Assembly: GCA_963658035.1 (NCBI GenBank) | Contig: CAVKOL010000014.1 | Span: 1-26,273 of the forward strand | Length of the DNA stretch: 26,273 nt | Direction: 5' to 3' | DNA from: Paratractidigestivibacter sp963658035 | Lineage (GTDB): Bacteria; Actinomycetota; Coriobacteriia; Coriobacteriales; Atopobiaceae | Part shown: positions 1 to 8,127 of the stretch, one piece after another | How positions within the stretch are numbered: position 1 is the stretch's first letter | How the letters are laid out: each line of letters begins with the position of its first letter | Notes under the pieces: generated by a model | What the model saw: only the letters and a program-made list of their open reading frames with translations | Databases searched by the model: none | What the model was told of the DNA's origin: nothing | Program-made: the position numbers and the translations under genes

Positions 1-437
1 GTGAGGGCGGCTACTCCATCGACGAGATCGACACCATGATGAACAAGCAGTCCGGTCTTCTCGCCGTCTCGGCCAAGTCCAACGACTCCCGCGACATCGA
101 GGAGGCCGCCAACGCCGGCGACGAGAAGTGCCAGATGGCCCTCGAGATGTTCTACTACCGCACCGCCCAGCTCACCGCCGAGATGGTCTGCTCGATGGAG
201 GGCGTCGACACCATGGCCTTCACCGCCGGCATCGGCGAGAACTCCGCCACCATGCGCCAGGGCGTGGCCGACCGCCTGGCCTGGATGGGCGTCAAGCTCG
301 ACCCCGAGCTCAACGCCATCCGCTCCGACGACCCGCGCGTGATCTCTACCCCCGACTCTAAGGTCAAGGTGCTCGTGGTTCCCACCAACGAGGAGTACAT
401 GATCGCCCTCGACGTCGCCGAGCTCCTGAGCAAGTAG
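1..437 (+). CDS. ackA: Acetate kinase, C-terminal part (5' end outside window)
   Basis: This is the last ~145 codons of acetate kinase, which interconverts acetyl phosphate + ADP and acetate + ATP in fermentative energy metabolism. The reading frame is open from base 3 at the window edge, so the gene is cut by the window and not by a mutation. Recognisable family stretches are the EIDTMMNKQSGLL segment, the GVDTMAFTAGIGEN segment (the AGIGEN nucleotide-binding loop of the acetate and sugar kinase/Hsc70/actin fold) and the closing NEEYMIALDVAELL. The stop at 435-437 is followed 35 bases later by a strong terminator. In most bacteria the partner pta lies just upstream, which cannot be seen here. 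Confidence 0.95.
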   Translation, partial: EGGYSIDEIDTMMNKQSGLLAVSAKSNDSRDIEEAANAGDEKCQMALEMFYYRTAQLTAEMVCSMEGVDTMAFTAGIGENSATMRQGVADRLAWMGVKLDPELNAIRSDDPRVISTPDSKVKVLVVPTNEEYMIALDVAELLSK

Positions 438-471
438 TTTTCGCTCGCTTTTCCCAATAAGGCGCAGCTTG

Positions 472-502
472 AGGCCCCGTTCTTACGAGCGGGGCCTTTT
501 GT
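472..502 (+). terminator. Rho-independent terminator after ackA
   Basis: An 8-bp GC-rich stem, AGGCCCCG (472-479) with CGGGGCCT (490-497), is followed by a run of T starting at 497. It lies 35 bases after the ackA stop and separates that gene from the ABC transporter. Confidence 0.9.
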
Positions 503-540
503 GTAATGTGAACGTTTTATTTCATACCTGCGGGGTGGGA

Positions 541-569
541 TTTTAAGACTCTCTTTAGTTGGGTACAGT
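541..569 (+). promoter_or_regulatory. Possible promoter of the ABC transporter
   Basis: A TACAGT -10-like box (564-569) lies 17 bases after a poor -35 match (TTTTAA, 541-546), about 60 bases before the start codon. The strong terminator upstream means a promoter must lie somewhere in 503-629. The exact boxes are a weak guess. Confidence 0.25.
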
Positions 570-629
570 AAGTGCCACGTCCCGTCCAGACAAAAGGGGA
601 CAAAGTAGGGGAGAAAGGAAACCATCCTA

Positions 630-1616
630 ATGCAGAAGTTTATGCTCGATCGTCGCCAGGCCGTGGGCCTTGGCCTTTCCGCCGTCGCAACCCTGGGCCT
701 TGCCGCCTGCTCCGACGGCCCGTCTTCTTCTGACTCCAGCTCCAGCACCACCACCGAGGGCGAGAAGACCGACGCCACCGAGACCAACACCGATATCGAC
801 AAGGACGCCTTCGACAAGCTCGTCGCCTCCGTCGAGCAGGCCGACGACGCCACCATCGAGGCCAACGCCTGGGCCAAGGCCATCAAGGAGGCCGGCACCT
901 TCCGTCTGGGCGCCACCCGCACCTCTGTGCTCTTCTCGCAGCTCAACGAGCAGGACGGCGTGGCCCGCGGCTTCGACGCCGGCGTCTACCTGTCGCTCAT
1001 CCGCTACATCCTGGGCGACGAGACCAAGTACGAGTACACCCAGGTGACCTCCGATACCCGCGAGTCCGTCCTGCAAAACGACAACGTCGACGCTGTCTTT
1101 GCCACCTACTCCATCACCGAGAAGCGCAAGGCCGTCATCTCGTTTGCCGGTCCTTACTTCACCACCCAGCAGGGCATCCTCGTTGCCGCCAGCAACACCG
1201 ACATCAACTCCGTCGATGACCTCAAGGGCAAGAAGGTGGCCGTCCAGTCCGGCTCCACCGGTCCCTCGGTTTTGGCCGAGTACGCCCCCGAGGCCGAGGC
1301 CCAGGAGTTCACCAAGGACGACGAGTGCCGTGCCGCCCTTGAGCAGGGCCGCGTCGACGCCTACGTGGTCGATATGACCCTCCACATGGGCAACGTCGTC
1401 AAGAACCCCGGCAAGTACCGCATCGCCGGCGACGCCTTTGGCCCCGAGGACAACTACGGCATCGGCATCAAGCTGGGCTCCGACGGCGTCGACTTTGTCA
1501 ACGACTTCCTCAAGAAGTTCGAGGACGACGGCAAGTGGGCCGAGCTCTACAAGATCGCTATTGCCGACCGCACCGGCGTTTCTGCAGTTGCCGAGCCTCC
1601 CGCGATTGGCGCTTAG
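630..1616 (+). CDS. Amino acid ABC transporter substrate-binding lipoprotein
   Basis: Periplasmic-type binding protein (SBP_bac_3 family) that captures a polar amino acid, probably glutamate or glutamine class, for the permeases downstream. Start: ATG 630 preceded by a purine-rich GGGGAGAAAGG ribosome site. Residues 1-27 are a lipoprotein signal with lipobox LAAC (Cys27); a twin-arginine pair at residues 8-9 precedes the hydrophobic core. Residues ~28-60 are a Ser/Thr/Asp-rich linker. The binding domain starts near residue 85 (GTFRLGATRTSVLFS) and carries the family-like GFDAGVYLSLIRYILGD and DAVFATYSITEKRKAVISFA stretches. Length 328 aa is normal with the long linker. Substrate is inferred from the family and from the GlnQ-like ATPase, not from visible binding residues. 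A terminator hairpin separates it from the permeases. Confidence 0.88.
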   Translation: MQKFMLDRRQAVGLGLSAVATLGLAACSDGPSSSDSSSSTTTEGEKTDATETNTDIDKDAFDKLVASVEQADDATIEANAWAKAIKEAGTFRLGATRTSVLFSQLNEQDGVARGFDAGVYLSLIRYILGDETKYEYTQVTSDTRESVLQNDNVDAVFATYSITEKRKAVISFAGPYFTTQQGILVAASNTDINSVDDLKGKKVAVQSGSTGPSVLAEYAPEAEAQEFTKDDECRAALEQGRVDAYVVDMTLHMGNVVKNPGKYRIAGDAFGPEDNYGIGIKLGSDGVDFVNDFLKKFEDDGKWAELYKIAIADRTGVSAVAEPPAIGA

Positions 1617-1672
1617 TTACAGGATTTATGCACATCCGTGTAACATCGGCGTAATGAGCTTCGCTTAAGATA

Positions 1673-1710
1673 GGGTCTTCCGTCGCATACGTCGGCGGAA
1701 GACCCTTTTT
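1673..1710 (+). terminator. Terminator hairpin between binding-protein and permease genes
   Basis: A perfect 10-bp stem, GGGTCTTCCG (1673-1682) with CGGAAGACCC (1696-1705), is followed by five T (1706-1710). It sits inside what would otherwise be one operon, 18 bases before the permease start. Partial read-through would give more binding protein than membrane components. Confidence 0.85.
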
Positions 1711-1728
1711 GTCGGCAAAGGAGGAACC

Positions 1729-2388
1729 ATGGGGCTCCCTGAGCTTCTCTCCACCTATGGGCAGAACTACCTCACTGCCCTTCTCACCACATGGCGCATC
1801 ACGTTCTTGTCGTTTGCCCTCGTGATGGTCTTGTCGGTCTTAATCACCGTGCTGCGCGTCTGCCCGTTCAAGCCGCTGCGCCTCTTTGGCGACCTGTACG
1901 TGCAGATCTTCCGAAACATCCCCGGCGCGGTCTTTCTTCTCATCGTGGTCTACGCCCTGCCGCTTTTGGGCCTGGTCTTGGACTACGAGCCCAGCGTCGT
2001 GGTGGTCACGGTGATGCTGGGCTCGGCCTTTGGTTCCGAGAACTTCATGAGCGGCATCAACACCATCGGCGTGGGCCAGATCGAGGCCGCGCGCTCCATA
2101 GGCCTTTCCTTCACGCAGATCCTTCGCAAGATCGTCATTCCGCAGGCTCTGCGCTCGACGGTGCTTCCCATGACCAACCTCTTCATCGCGGTCATGCTCA
2201 CCACGGCCCTGGGCTCGCAGGTCCCCATGAGCCCGCAGGAGCTTACGGGCGTCGTCTCGTACATCAACACGCGCGAGTCGGCTGGTATTCTCACCTTTGC
2301 CCTTTCTGCCTGCGGATACATCGGCACGGCGCTGGTCGCCGGCTTTGTTGGCAATAAGATCGACGAGAAGGTCAGGGTGGTCCGATGA
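1729..2388 (+). CDS. Amino acid ABC transporter permease (first of two)
   Basis: Integral membrane subunit of the polar amino acid importer (HisM/GlnP-type, BPD_transp_1 fold), 219 aa. ATG 1729 follows an excellent AAAGGAGG site (1717-1724). The protein begins GQNYLTALLTTWRITFLSFALVMVLSV, typical of the family, and has about five hydrophobic segments. The cytoplasmic EAA loop that docks on the ATPase is present: GQIEAARSIGLS with E119-A120-A121, followed by IVIPQALR. The stop overlaps the next permease start by 4 nt (ATGA), so the two are translationally coupled and probably form a heterodimeric channel. Confidence 0.9.
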   Translation: MGLPELLSTYGQNYLTALLTTWRITFLSFALVMVLSVLITVLRVCPFKPLRLFGDLYVQIFRNIPGAVFLLIVVYALPLLGLVLDYEPSVVVVTVMLGSAFGSENFMSGINTIGVGQIEAARSIGLSFTQILRKIVIPQALRSTVLPMTNLFIAVMLTTALGSQVPMSPQELTGVVSYINTRESAGILTFALSACGYIGTALVAGFVGNKIDEKVRVVR

Positions 2389-3209
2389 GCGCTCACGTCA
2401 CTTCCATGCGCGACGCCCTCTACGAGGCGCCCGGTCCCAAGACCAAGAAGAAGATGCTGGTAGGCACCGTTGTGTCCTTGGCCGCCGTCGTCGCGCTGTT
2501 TGCCTGGATCGTCTACCGTTTTTGGGTGAAGGGCCAGCTGTCCTACCGCTACTGGAAGGTCTTTAGCTGGAGGACCACCTGGGCCTACTTGGGGCAAGGC
2601 CTCATTGGCACCTTCGAGGTTGCCTTGACCGCGGGCGCCATCGCGCTTGTGCTGGGCATGGTACTCATGCTCGGGCGCACTTCTCGCTTCAAGGTCCTGC
2701 GCGGCGTCTGCGCGGTGGTCACCAACTTCTTCCGCGGCGTGCCCAGCCTGCTGTTCATCTACGCGTTCTTCTTCGTGATTCCCTCGATGGGCCTTAAGAT
2801 GAGCTCGTTTTGGATGCTCACCCTGCCCATCGCCTTCGCGGCCTCGGGCGTGCTTGCCGAGGTCTTTCGCGCGGGCGTGAACGCCGTGCCGCGCGGCCAG
2901 ACCGAGGCGGGCCTTTCCATTGGTTTGTCTCCCTGGAAGGTCAAGAAGAAGATCGTGTTGCCGCAGGCCATCCGCTTTGTCATCCCGTCGCTGATCAGCC
3001 AGCTGGTCGTCGTGGTCAAAGACACCGCCTTGGCCTATGTGGTTACCTACCCGGACCTCATGCAAAACGCCCAGGTCCTGCGCACCAACTACGACGCGCT
3101 TATCCCCACCTACCTTGTGGTGGCCGTGATCTACATCTTGATCAACTTCGCTATCAACAAGATTTCTGTCTACGTCTCGCACCGCACCGGCGCCAAGATC
3201 ATCCGCTAG
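2385..3209 (+). CDS. Amino acid ABC transporter permease (second of two)
   Basis: Second membrane subunit, 274 aa, about 55 residues longer than its partner because of a hydrophilic N-terminus (residues 1-20) followed by an extra transmembrane segment (MLVGTVVSLAAVVALFAWIVY). The permease domain runs from about residue 66 (GLIGTFEVALTAGAIALVLG) to the end. The ATPase-docking loop reads GQTEAGLSIGLS (E174-A175-G176), then KIVLPQAIRFVIPSL. The start overlaps the previous stop by 4 nt. The pair of unlike permeases is usual for glutamate/aspartate importers. Confidence 0.9.
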   Translation: MSAHVTSMRDALYEAPGPKTKKKMLVGTVVSLAAVVALFAWIVYRFWVKGQLSYRYWKVFSWRTTWAYLGQGLIGTFEVALTAGAIALVLGMVLMLGRTSRFKVLRGVCAVVTNFFRGVPSLLFIYAFFFVIPSMGLKMSSFWMLTLPIAFAASGVLAEVFRAGVNAVPRGQTEAGLSIGLSPWKVKKKIVLPQAIRFVIPSLISQLVVVVKDTALAYVVTYPDLMQNAQVLRTNYDALIPTYLVVAVIYILINFAINKISVYVSHRTGAKIIR

Positions 3210-3230
3210 CGGCCTTTTGATTGGAGAACC

Positions 3231-3986
<756 letters not shown>

Positions 3987-3995
3987 TGGTATAAC
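3987..3995 (+). promoter_or_regulatory. Possible extended -10 promoter for the amidotransferase-like gene
   Basis: TGGTATAAC (3987-3995) matches an extended -10 (TGnTATAAT, one mismatch) immediately after the ATPase stop. The start codon is 46 bases further on. No good -35 is seen, which extended -10 promoters tolerate. It could give the next gene a transcript of its own. Confidence 0.35.
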
Positions 3996-4040
3996 TGGTT
4001 CGCATTTTTATCTACCGTGTTTTTGAGGAGTTCCCGATTT

Positions 4041-4793
4041 ATGCCACAAGCTTGTACTGACCGACCGCTGATTTTTGTCGCCCCGCGCTTTGAGCCGGGC
4101 AAGATTTACCGAGACGAGCAGCTCTCGCCCAACGAGGCCACCACTAAGTGTTACGTCGACGCGATTTTCGCCGCCGGTGGCCTGCCCGTTATGATGAACC
4201 TCACGACCGACCCCGAGGTCATCCGCGACTACGTCGAGCGCGCCGACGGCATTTGCCTGCCCGGCGGCCCGGACGTCAACCCCACCTGCTGGGGTGACGA
4301 GAGCTTTCACGAGGGCTGCACCTTTTGCCCCGAGCGCGATGCCTTTGAGCTGCCGCTTCTTCGTCTTGCGGTCGAGCTGGACAAGCCCCTTCTCACCATC
4401 TGCCGCGGCACGCAGGCCCTAAACGTTGCCATGGGCGGCACGCTCAACATGGACGTGCCGTCGATTCCGCGCACGCCGGGGGCCACGGTGCACGACCACG
4501 CCAACTCGCTTCACGACGTGAGCCACTCCATCGACGTCGAGCCGGGCTCTCTTTTGGCCAATTCCTGCGGCGGGGTGCTGCACTACGAGGTGAACTCGGC
4601 GCACCACTGCTGCGTCGAGAGGCTGGCGCCGGGCTTTGTTTTGACGGCGCACTCCGACGACGGCATTCCCGAGTGCATCGAGCACCCCGGCTCGCGCTTC
4701 TTGCTGGGCCTCCAGTGGCACCCCGAGTACACCTGGTACTACTCCGAGCCCGATATGAGCATCTGGTGCGCCTTCGTCGACGCCTGCCGTTAG
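4041..4793 (+). CDS. Class-I glutamine amidotransferase-like hydrolase (peptidase C26, PuuD-like)
   Basis: A 250-aa stand-alone glutamine amidotransferase fold of the gamma-glutamyl-gamma-aminobutyrate hydrolase family, which cleaves gamma-glutamyl amides. The triad is visible: nucleophile Cys121 in TICRGTQALN, and His227 and Glu229 in LQWHPE. The GICLPGGPDVNP stretch is typical of the family. ATG 4041 is chosen because GAGGAG (4025-4030) lies about 10 bases upstream; an in-frame GTG at 4017 would overlap that site. It directly follows the amino acid importer, which suggests (inference only) that an imported gamma-glutamyl compound or glutamine is its substrate. Family members have varied substrates, so puuD is not assigned. 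Confidence 0.85.
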   Translation: MPQACTDRPLIFVAPRFEPGKIYRDEQLSPNEATTKCYVDAIFAAGGLPVMMNLTTDPEVIRDYVERADGICLPGGPDVNPTCWGDESFHEGCTFCPERDAFELPLLRLAVELDKPLLTICRGTQALNVAMGGTLNMDVPSIPRTPGATVHDHANSLHDVSHSIDVEPGSLLANSCGGVLHYEVNSAHHCCVERLAPGFVLTAHSDDGIPECIEHPGSRFLLGLQWHPEYTWYYSEPDMSIWCAFVDACR

Positions 4794-4812
4794 GGCCGCC
4801 GCGCAAACAAGA

Positions 4813-4944
4813 CGATATTGGGAATCAAAACGGCGTTTGAGCGTCTTGACCAGGTTTGCGGTCGACAAAACCGCAGGTCGTCGTTAGTAGCATGTGGCTG
4901 TCAACGTGATTTTCGTGACTTGGGTTCCCAATATCGCTTTTTTT
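4813..4944 (+). ncRNA. Candidate structured RNA / attenuator upstream of selD
   Basis: A perfect 12-bp long-range inverted repeat, CGATATTGGGAA (4813-4824) with TTCCCAATATCG (4925-4936), encloses 100 bases and is followed by C and seven T (4938-4944), like an intrinsic terminator. Inside are smaller hairpins: P2 TCAAA/TTTGA (4825-4829 with 4836-4840); P3 TGCGGT/ACCGCA (4857-4862 with 4870-4875), extended by GACC/GGTC (4848-4851 with 4876-4879); P4 GTCA(A)CG/CGTGAC (4900-4906 with 4914-4919, one bulged A). This is a multi-branched RNA with a terminator-like base, not a simple terminator. It starts 20 bases after the amidotransferase stop and ends 63 bases before selD. It may be a 3'-end-derived small RNA, a leader that controls selD, or both. 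I do not recognise a named RNA family and it does not fold as a tRNA. Confidence 0.65.
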
Positions 4945-5007
4945 GTTTGCCCACAGCGTCTGGGCTTCCTGGATTCGGCGGATTTGCGTTGCGGAAGGGC
5001 TTTTGAG

Positions 5008-6051
5008 ATGGACATGACGGGCGTAAAGCTGACGGAGTTGGTCGAGGCCGCGGGTTGCGCGGCCAAACTGGCTCCGGGCTATCTGTCGGAAGTCCTGGCG
5101 GGCCTGCCCCGGCTTGAGGACGAGAAGCTCTTGGTTGGCTTCGACTCCTCTGACGACGCCTATGTCTATGACCTGGGCGATGGCCGGGGGCTTGTGGGCA
5201 CCACCGATTTCTTCCCGCCGATGGTCGACGACCCCTACCTGTTTGGCCAGGTCGCGGCCGCAAACGCCCTCTCTGACGTCTACGCCATGGGCGGCAAGCC
5301 CGCGCTTGCGCTCAATTTGCTTTGCTTTCCCAACTGCCTGGGCATCGAGGTTGCCGAGGCGATTCTAGCCGGAGGCGCCGACAAGTGCCGCGAGGCCGGG
5401 GTCATCGTCGCGGGCGGTCACTCGATCAACGACCACGAGCCAAAGTTTGGCCTCGCGGTGACGGGTTTTGTGGAGTTGGACCGCTTGCTGGCTAACCGTG
5501 CTGCCCAGGAAGGTGATGCGCTTCTTCTTACCAAGGCGCTGGGAACAGGCATCTTGACCAGCGCTTATAAGGGTGGGCTTCTGGATGAGGCCGGGCTTAA
5601 GGTCGCCACAGACTCGATGACCTGCCTGAACAAGCTTCCCATCGAGCTTGCGGCAGACCTCACGATTCACGCCGCGACTGACATCACCGGCTTTTCCCTC
5701 ATGGGCCACGCCTGCGAGATGGCCGAGGCCAGCGGCCTGACCGCGCGTATCGACGCGCCGCTCGTTCCCATGATGCCCCGCGCCCGCGAGATGGCCCGCC
5801 TGGGCCTGATTCCCGCCGGAGCCTACCGCAACCGCGACTTCTTTGGGCCCCGCGTTCACATCGACGAGAGTCTGCCGTTGGATGCCTCCGACGTCTTGTT
5901 TGACCCGCAGACCTCGGGTGGCTTGTTGCTCTCGATGCCGGCCGCTGACGCGCAGGCTCTTGCCGCCCGCTTGGTCGACGCGGGCCTTCCGGCCGCGGTT
6001 ATCGGCTCAATGGGCGCCAAAGCGTTGTATTCTGTTGAGGTCAACGCTTAA
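5008..6051 (+). CDS. selD: Selenide, water dikinase (selenophosphate synthase)
   Basis: Makes selenophosphate from selenide and ATP, the selenium donor for selenocysteine, selenouridine or selenium cofactors. ATG 5008 with GGAAGGG (4993-4999) upstream gives 347 aa, the normal length, and places the essential residues at Cys17 and Lys20 (EAAGCAAKLAPG), the same numbers as in E. coli SelD. The active-site residue is Cys, not selenocysteine. Other family stretches are TTDFFPPMVDDPYLFGQVAAANALSD, YAMGGKPALALN, AGGHSINDHEPKFGLAVTG, DITGFSLMGH and LFDPQTSGGLLLS. The frame is open back to a GTG at 4894, but that extension runs through the structured RNA and is rejected. It is the first gene of a four-gene selenium cluster. 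Confidence 0.96.
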   Translation: MDMTGVKLTELVEAAGCAAKLAPGYLSEVLAGLPRLEDEKLLVGFDSSDDAYVYDLGDGRGLVGTTDFFPPMVDDPYLFGQVAAANALSDVYAMGGKPALALNLLCFPNCLGIEVAEAILAGGADKCREAGVIVAGGHSINDHEPKFGLAVTGFVELDRLLANRAAQEGDALLLTKALGTGILTSAYKGGLLDEAGLKVATDSMTCLNKLPIELAADLTIHAATDITGFSLMGHACEMAEASGLTARIDAPLVPMMPRAREMARLGLIPAGAYRNRDFFGPRVHIDESLPLDASDVLFDPQTSGGLLLSMPAADAQALAARLVDAGLPAAVIGSMGAKALYSVEVNA

Positions 6052-6075
6052 GCTTCCTAGAAAGAAGGCCTTCTC

Positions 6076-6696
6076 ATGTCCAATACCGTGCAGGTAAATG
6101 CCCTGGGCGACGCGTGCCCCATCCCGGTTGTCAAGACCATCAAGGCTCTTGCGGGCTTGAGCGCGGGCGATGCTGTGGAGACCTTCGTCGATAACACCAC
6201 GGCCGTCGAGAACCTTAAGCGCCTGGGAGCCGAGAAGAACTGCGAGGTCGTGGTCGAGCAGGTGGGCGACGCCGAGTGGCACGTCCTTCTCACCCTTACC
6301 GATAAAACTGCCGTCGCGGCCGCCGATGCCCAAGACGTCGTGTGCGAGGTGCCGCAGAAGCGAAACCTCGTGGTCCAGGTGACCTCCGAGGCCATGGGTA
6401 CCGGTTCCGACGAGCTGGGCCGCAACCTCATGAAGGCCTTTATCTTTGCCGTGACCCAGCAAGATGAGCTGCCCCAGACCATGCTCTTCTACAACGGCGG
6501 CGCCCATCTCACCTGCGAGGGCTCGCCTGTCCTGGACGACCTCAAGTCGCTGGCCGACCAAGGCGTCGAGGTCATGACCTGCGGCACCTGCCTTAACCAC
6601 TACGGCATCACCGATAAGCTGGCCGTGGGCGAGGTCACCAACATGTACGTCATCGTGCAAAAGCTCGAGGCGGCCACGGCCATCGTTCGCCCGTAG
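6076..6696 (+). CDS. yedF: Selenium metabolism protein YedF (TusA/SirA-like)
   Basis: A 206-aa protein of the YedF type that co-occurs with selD in selenium-using bacteria. Residues 1-75 form a TusA/SirA-like domain with the sulfur-carrier motif CPIP (Cys14-Pro17). The C-terminal part (~95-206) resembles DsrE-like folds (MKAFIFAVTQQDELPQTMLFYNGGAHL) and holds a CGTC pair, Cys169 and Cys172. A persulfide or perselenide carrier role is inferred from the conserved cysteines and from neighbours; the precise reaction is not established. AAGAAGG lies just before ATG 6076. It is 24 bases after selD and in the same direction. Confidence 0.88.
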   Translation: MSNTVQVNALGDACPIPVVKTIKALAGLSAGDAVETFVDNTTAVENLKRLGAEKNCEVVVEQVGDAEWHVLLTLTDKTAVAAADAQDVVCEVPQKRNLVVQVTSEAMGTGSDELGRNLMKAFIFAVTQQDELPQTMLFYNGGAHLTCEGSPVLDDLKSLADQGVEVMTCGTCLNHYGITDKLAVGEVTNMYVIVQKLEAATAIVRP

Positions 6697-6727
6697 CCCG
6701 CTCTTACGGCAAAGGCGGCGAGAAGAC

Positions 6728-6985
6728 ATGCGTGTCCGGGTGCCCTCACTGGTCATCAGCTTCCCAACCACATCGGATGCCACGGCGTGCGAGAAGCTCT
6801 GTCGCGAGAAGGGCCTGCCGGGCCGCATCATCCCGTTGCCGTCCAGCATCTCGGCCGGTTGCGGGCTTGCGTGGAAGACCTACGTCGACATGGGGAAGCA
6901 GATGGCGGCCGAGCTTGACGCTGCCGGCGTCGCCTGGGACCAGATGAAGGTTTGCACCCTGTGGGAGCTGGTGAAAAGCGAGTGA
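6728..6985 (+). CDS. DUF3343 putative Se/S carrier-like protein
   Basis: A small 85-aa protein of the DUF3343 family, typically found next to selD, yedF and a cysteine desulfurase. The ISAGCGLAWK stretch with Cys45 matches the conserved cysteine region of the family, and the start (VPSLVISFPTTSDATACEKLC) fits its N-terminal strand and helix. Two further cysteines lie at 21 and 25. The function as a selenium or sulfur carrier is a family-level proposal, supported here only by context. A GCGGCGAGAAG site precedes ATG 6728. Its stop overlaps the GTG start of the next gene by 4 nt. Confidence 0.82.
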   Translation: MRVRVPSLVISFPTTSDATACEKLCREKGLPGRIIPLPSSISAGCGLAWKTYVDMGKQMAAELDAAGVAWDQMKVCTLWELVKSE

Positions 6986-8127
6986 GCGCGATCTACCTTG
7001 ACTGCGCAGCCACCTCGCTGGTTCGCCCGGTCTGCGTGGGCGAGGCCGTGGCGGGTGCCCTGGGCGCCTTTGGCAACCCCGGCCGCGGCGCCTGCGATGA
7101 GTCCCTTGCTGCCGCTCGTACCATCGAGTCCTGCCGCGAGAAGGTCCTGCGCCTCTTTGGCTGCGACGGTGCCTATCGCGTTTGCTTTACCCAAAACGCC
7201 ACGCAGGCCTTGAATGAAGCCGTATACGGCCTGGTCAAGCCCGGCGACCACGTGGTCTCCACCGTCCTTGAGCACAACTCGGTCCTGCGCCCGCTTAACC
7301 GCATGGCTCAAGAGCCCAGAGCGCGCCTGGCCTTTGCCGGCTGCGACCAAGACGGTTGCCTCGACTATGACGACCTCGAGTCCCTTATCGGCGAGGAGAC
7401 CAGGCTGGTTGTGTGCACCGCCGCCTCCAACGTTACCGGCGAGTGCGTTGACCTGGCCCGCGTTGCCCGCGCCGCTCACGCAAGCGGCGCGCTTCTCGTC
7501 GTGGACGCGTCCCAGGCCGCCGGCTGCGTTCCCCTTAACGTGCCCGCCCTGGGCATCGACGTCTTGTGCTTCACGGGCCACAAGGGCCTGATGGGCCCTA
7601 CGGGCACGGGCGGCATCGTCGTGCGCGACGGCGTCGAGATCGCGCCCCTTCTTGAGGGCGGCACCGGCGTCCATTCCTTTGACCCGCGCCAGCCGCTCGA
7701 CTGGCCCGTGCGCCTTGAGGCCGGGACCTTGAACTCCCATGGCATCGCGGGCCTTGGCGCGGGCATCGACTTCCTTGACGGCATCGGCGGGCCCGCGGCC
7801 GTCCACGCTCACTGCGCGGCGCTGGCTCAGGCCCTCGCGGACGCCCTGCGGCCCCTGCCCGGCATCGGCGTCGTTGGCCCGCAGGACCGCGCGCAAACCT
7901 GCGGCATCGTGTCCTTCTCGCATGCACAGATGGATTCGGCCGAGGTCGCAGACATTTTGCTTCACGACTTTGGCATCGCGACCCGCGCCGGTGCCCATTG
8001 TGCCCCCAAACTGCATGAGGCCCTGGGCACGCAGACCCAAGGCCTCACCAGGCTGTCCTTCGGCTGGTTCAACACGCAAACCGACATCGACCAGGCAATC
8101 GCTGCCGTGCGCGAGATCGCGTCCTAG
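6982..8127 (+). CDS. Cysteine desulfurase / selenocysteine lyase-like PLP enzyme
   Basis: A class-V aminotransferase fold enzyme of 381 aa that removes sulfur (or selenium) from cysteine (or selenocysteine). The PLP lysine is Lys201 in FTGHKGLMGPTGTGG, the cofactor Asp lies in VDASQAAG, and the catalytic Cys340 is in RAGAHCAPKLHEALG. The start GTG 6982 overlaps the DUF3343 stop (GTGA) and begins SAIYLDCAATS, the normal family N-terminus; the longer frame upstream has no support. In the cluster selD-yedF-DUF3343-desulfurase it probably supplies reduced selenium for SelD. It ends convergently with the epimerase-like gene, the two stop codons sharing CTAG (8124-8127). Confidence 0.92.
   Translation: MSAIYLDCAATSLVRPVCVGEAVAGALGAFGNPGRGACDESLAAARTIESCREKVLRLFGCDGAYRVCFTQNATQALNEAVYGLVKPGDHVVSTVLEHNSVLRPLNRMAQEPRARLAFAGCDQDGCLDYDDLESLIGEETRLVVCTAASNVTGECVDLARVARAAHASGALLVVDASQAAGCVPLNVPALGIDVLCFTGHKGLMGPTGTGGIVVRDGVEIAPLLEGGTGVHSFDPRQPLDWPVRLEAGTLNSHGIAGLGAGIDFLDGIGGPAAVHAHCAALAQALADALRPLPGIGVVGPQDRAQTCGIVSFSHAQMDSAEVADILLHDFGIATRAGAHCAPKLHEALGTQTQGLTRLSFGWFNTQTDIDQAIAAVREIAS

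Noticed and set aside
4017..4040. Earlier GTG start for the amidotransferase-like gene
   Set aside because: The GAGGAG ribosome site would lie inside the coding region; ATG 4041 is correctly spaced from it.
4813..4944. tRNA (including selenocysteine tRNA) in the structured region before selD
   Set aside because: No T-loop consensus, no anticodon-arm geometry, no CCA end, and the 3' arm runs into a T-tract.
4894..5007. In-frame N-terminal extension of selD from GTG 4894
   Set aside because: It lies over the structured RNA and its T-run and has no ribosome site. Starting at ATG 5008 puts Cys17 and Lys20 in the standard positions.
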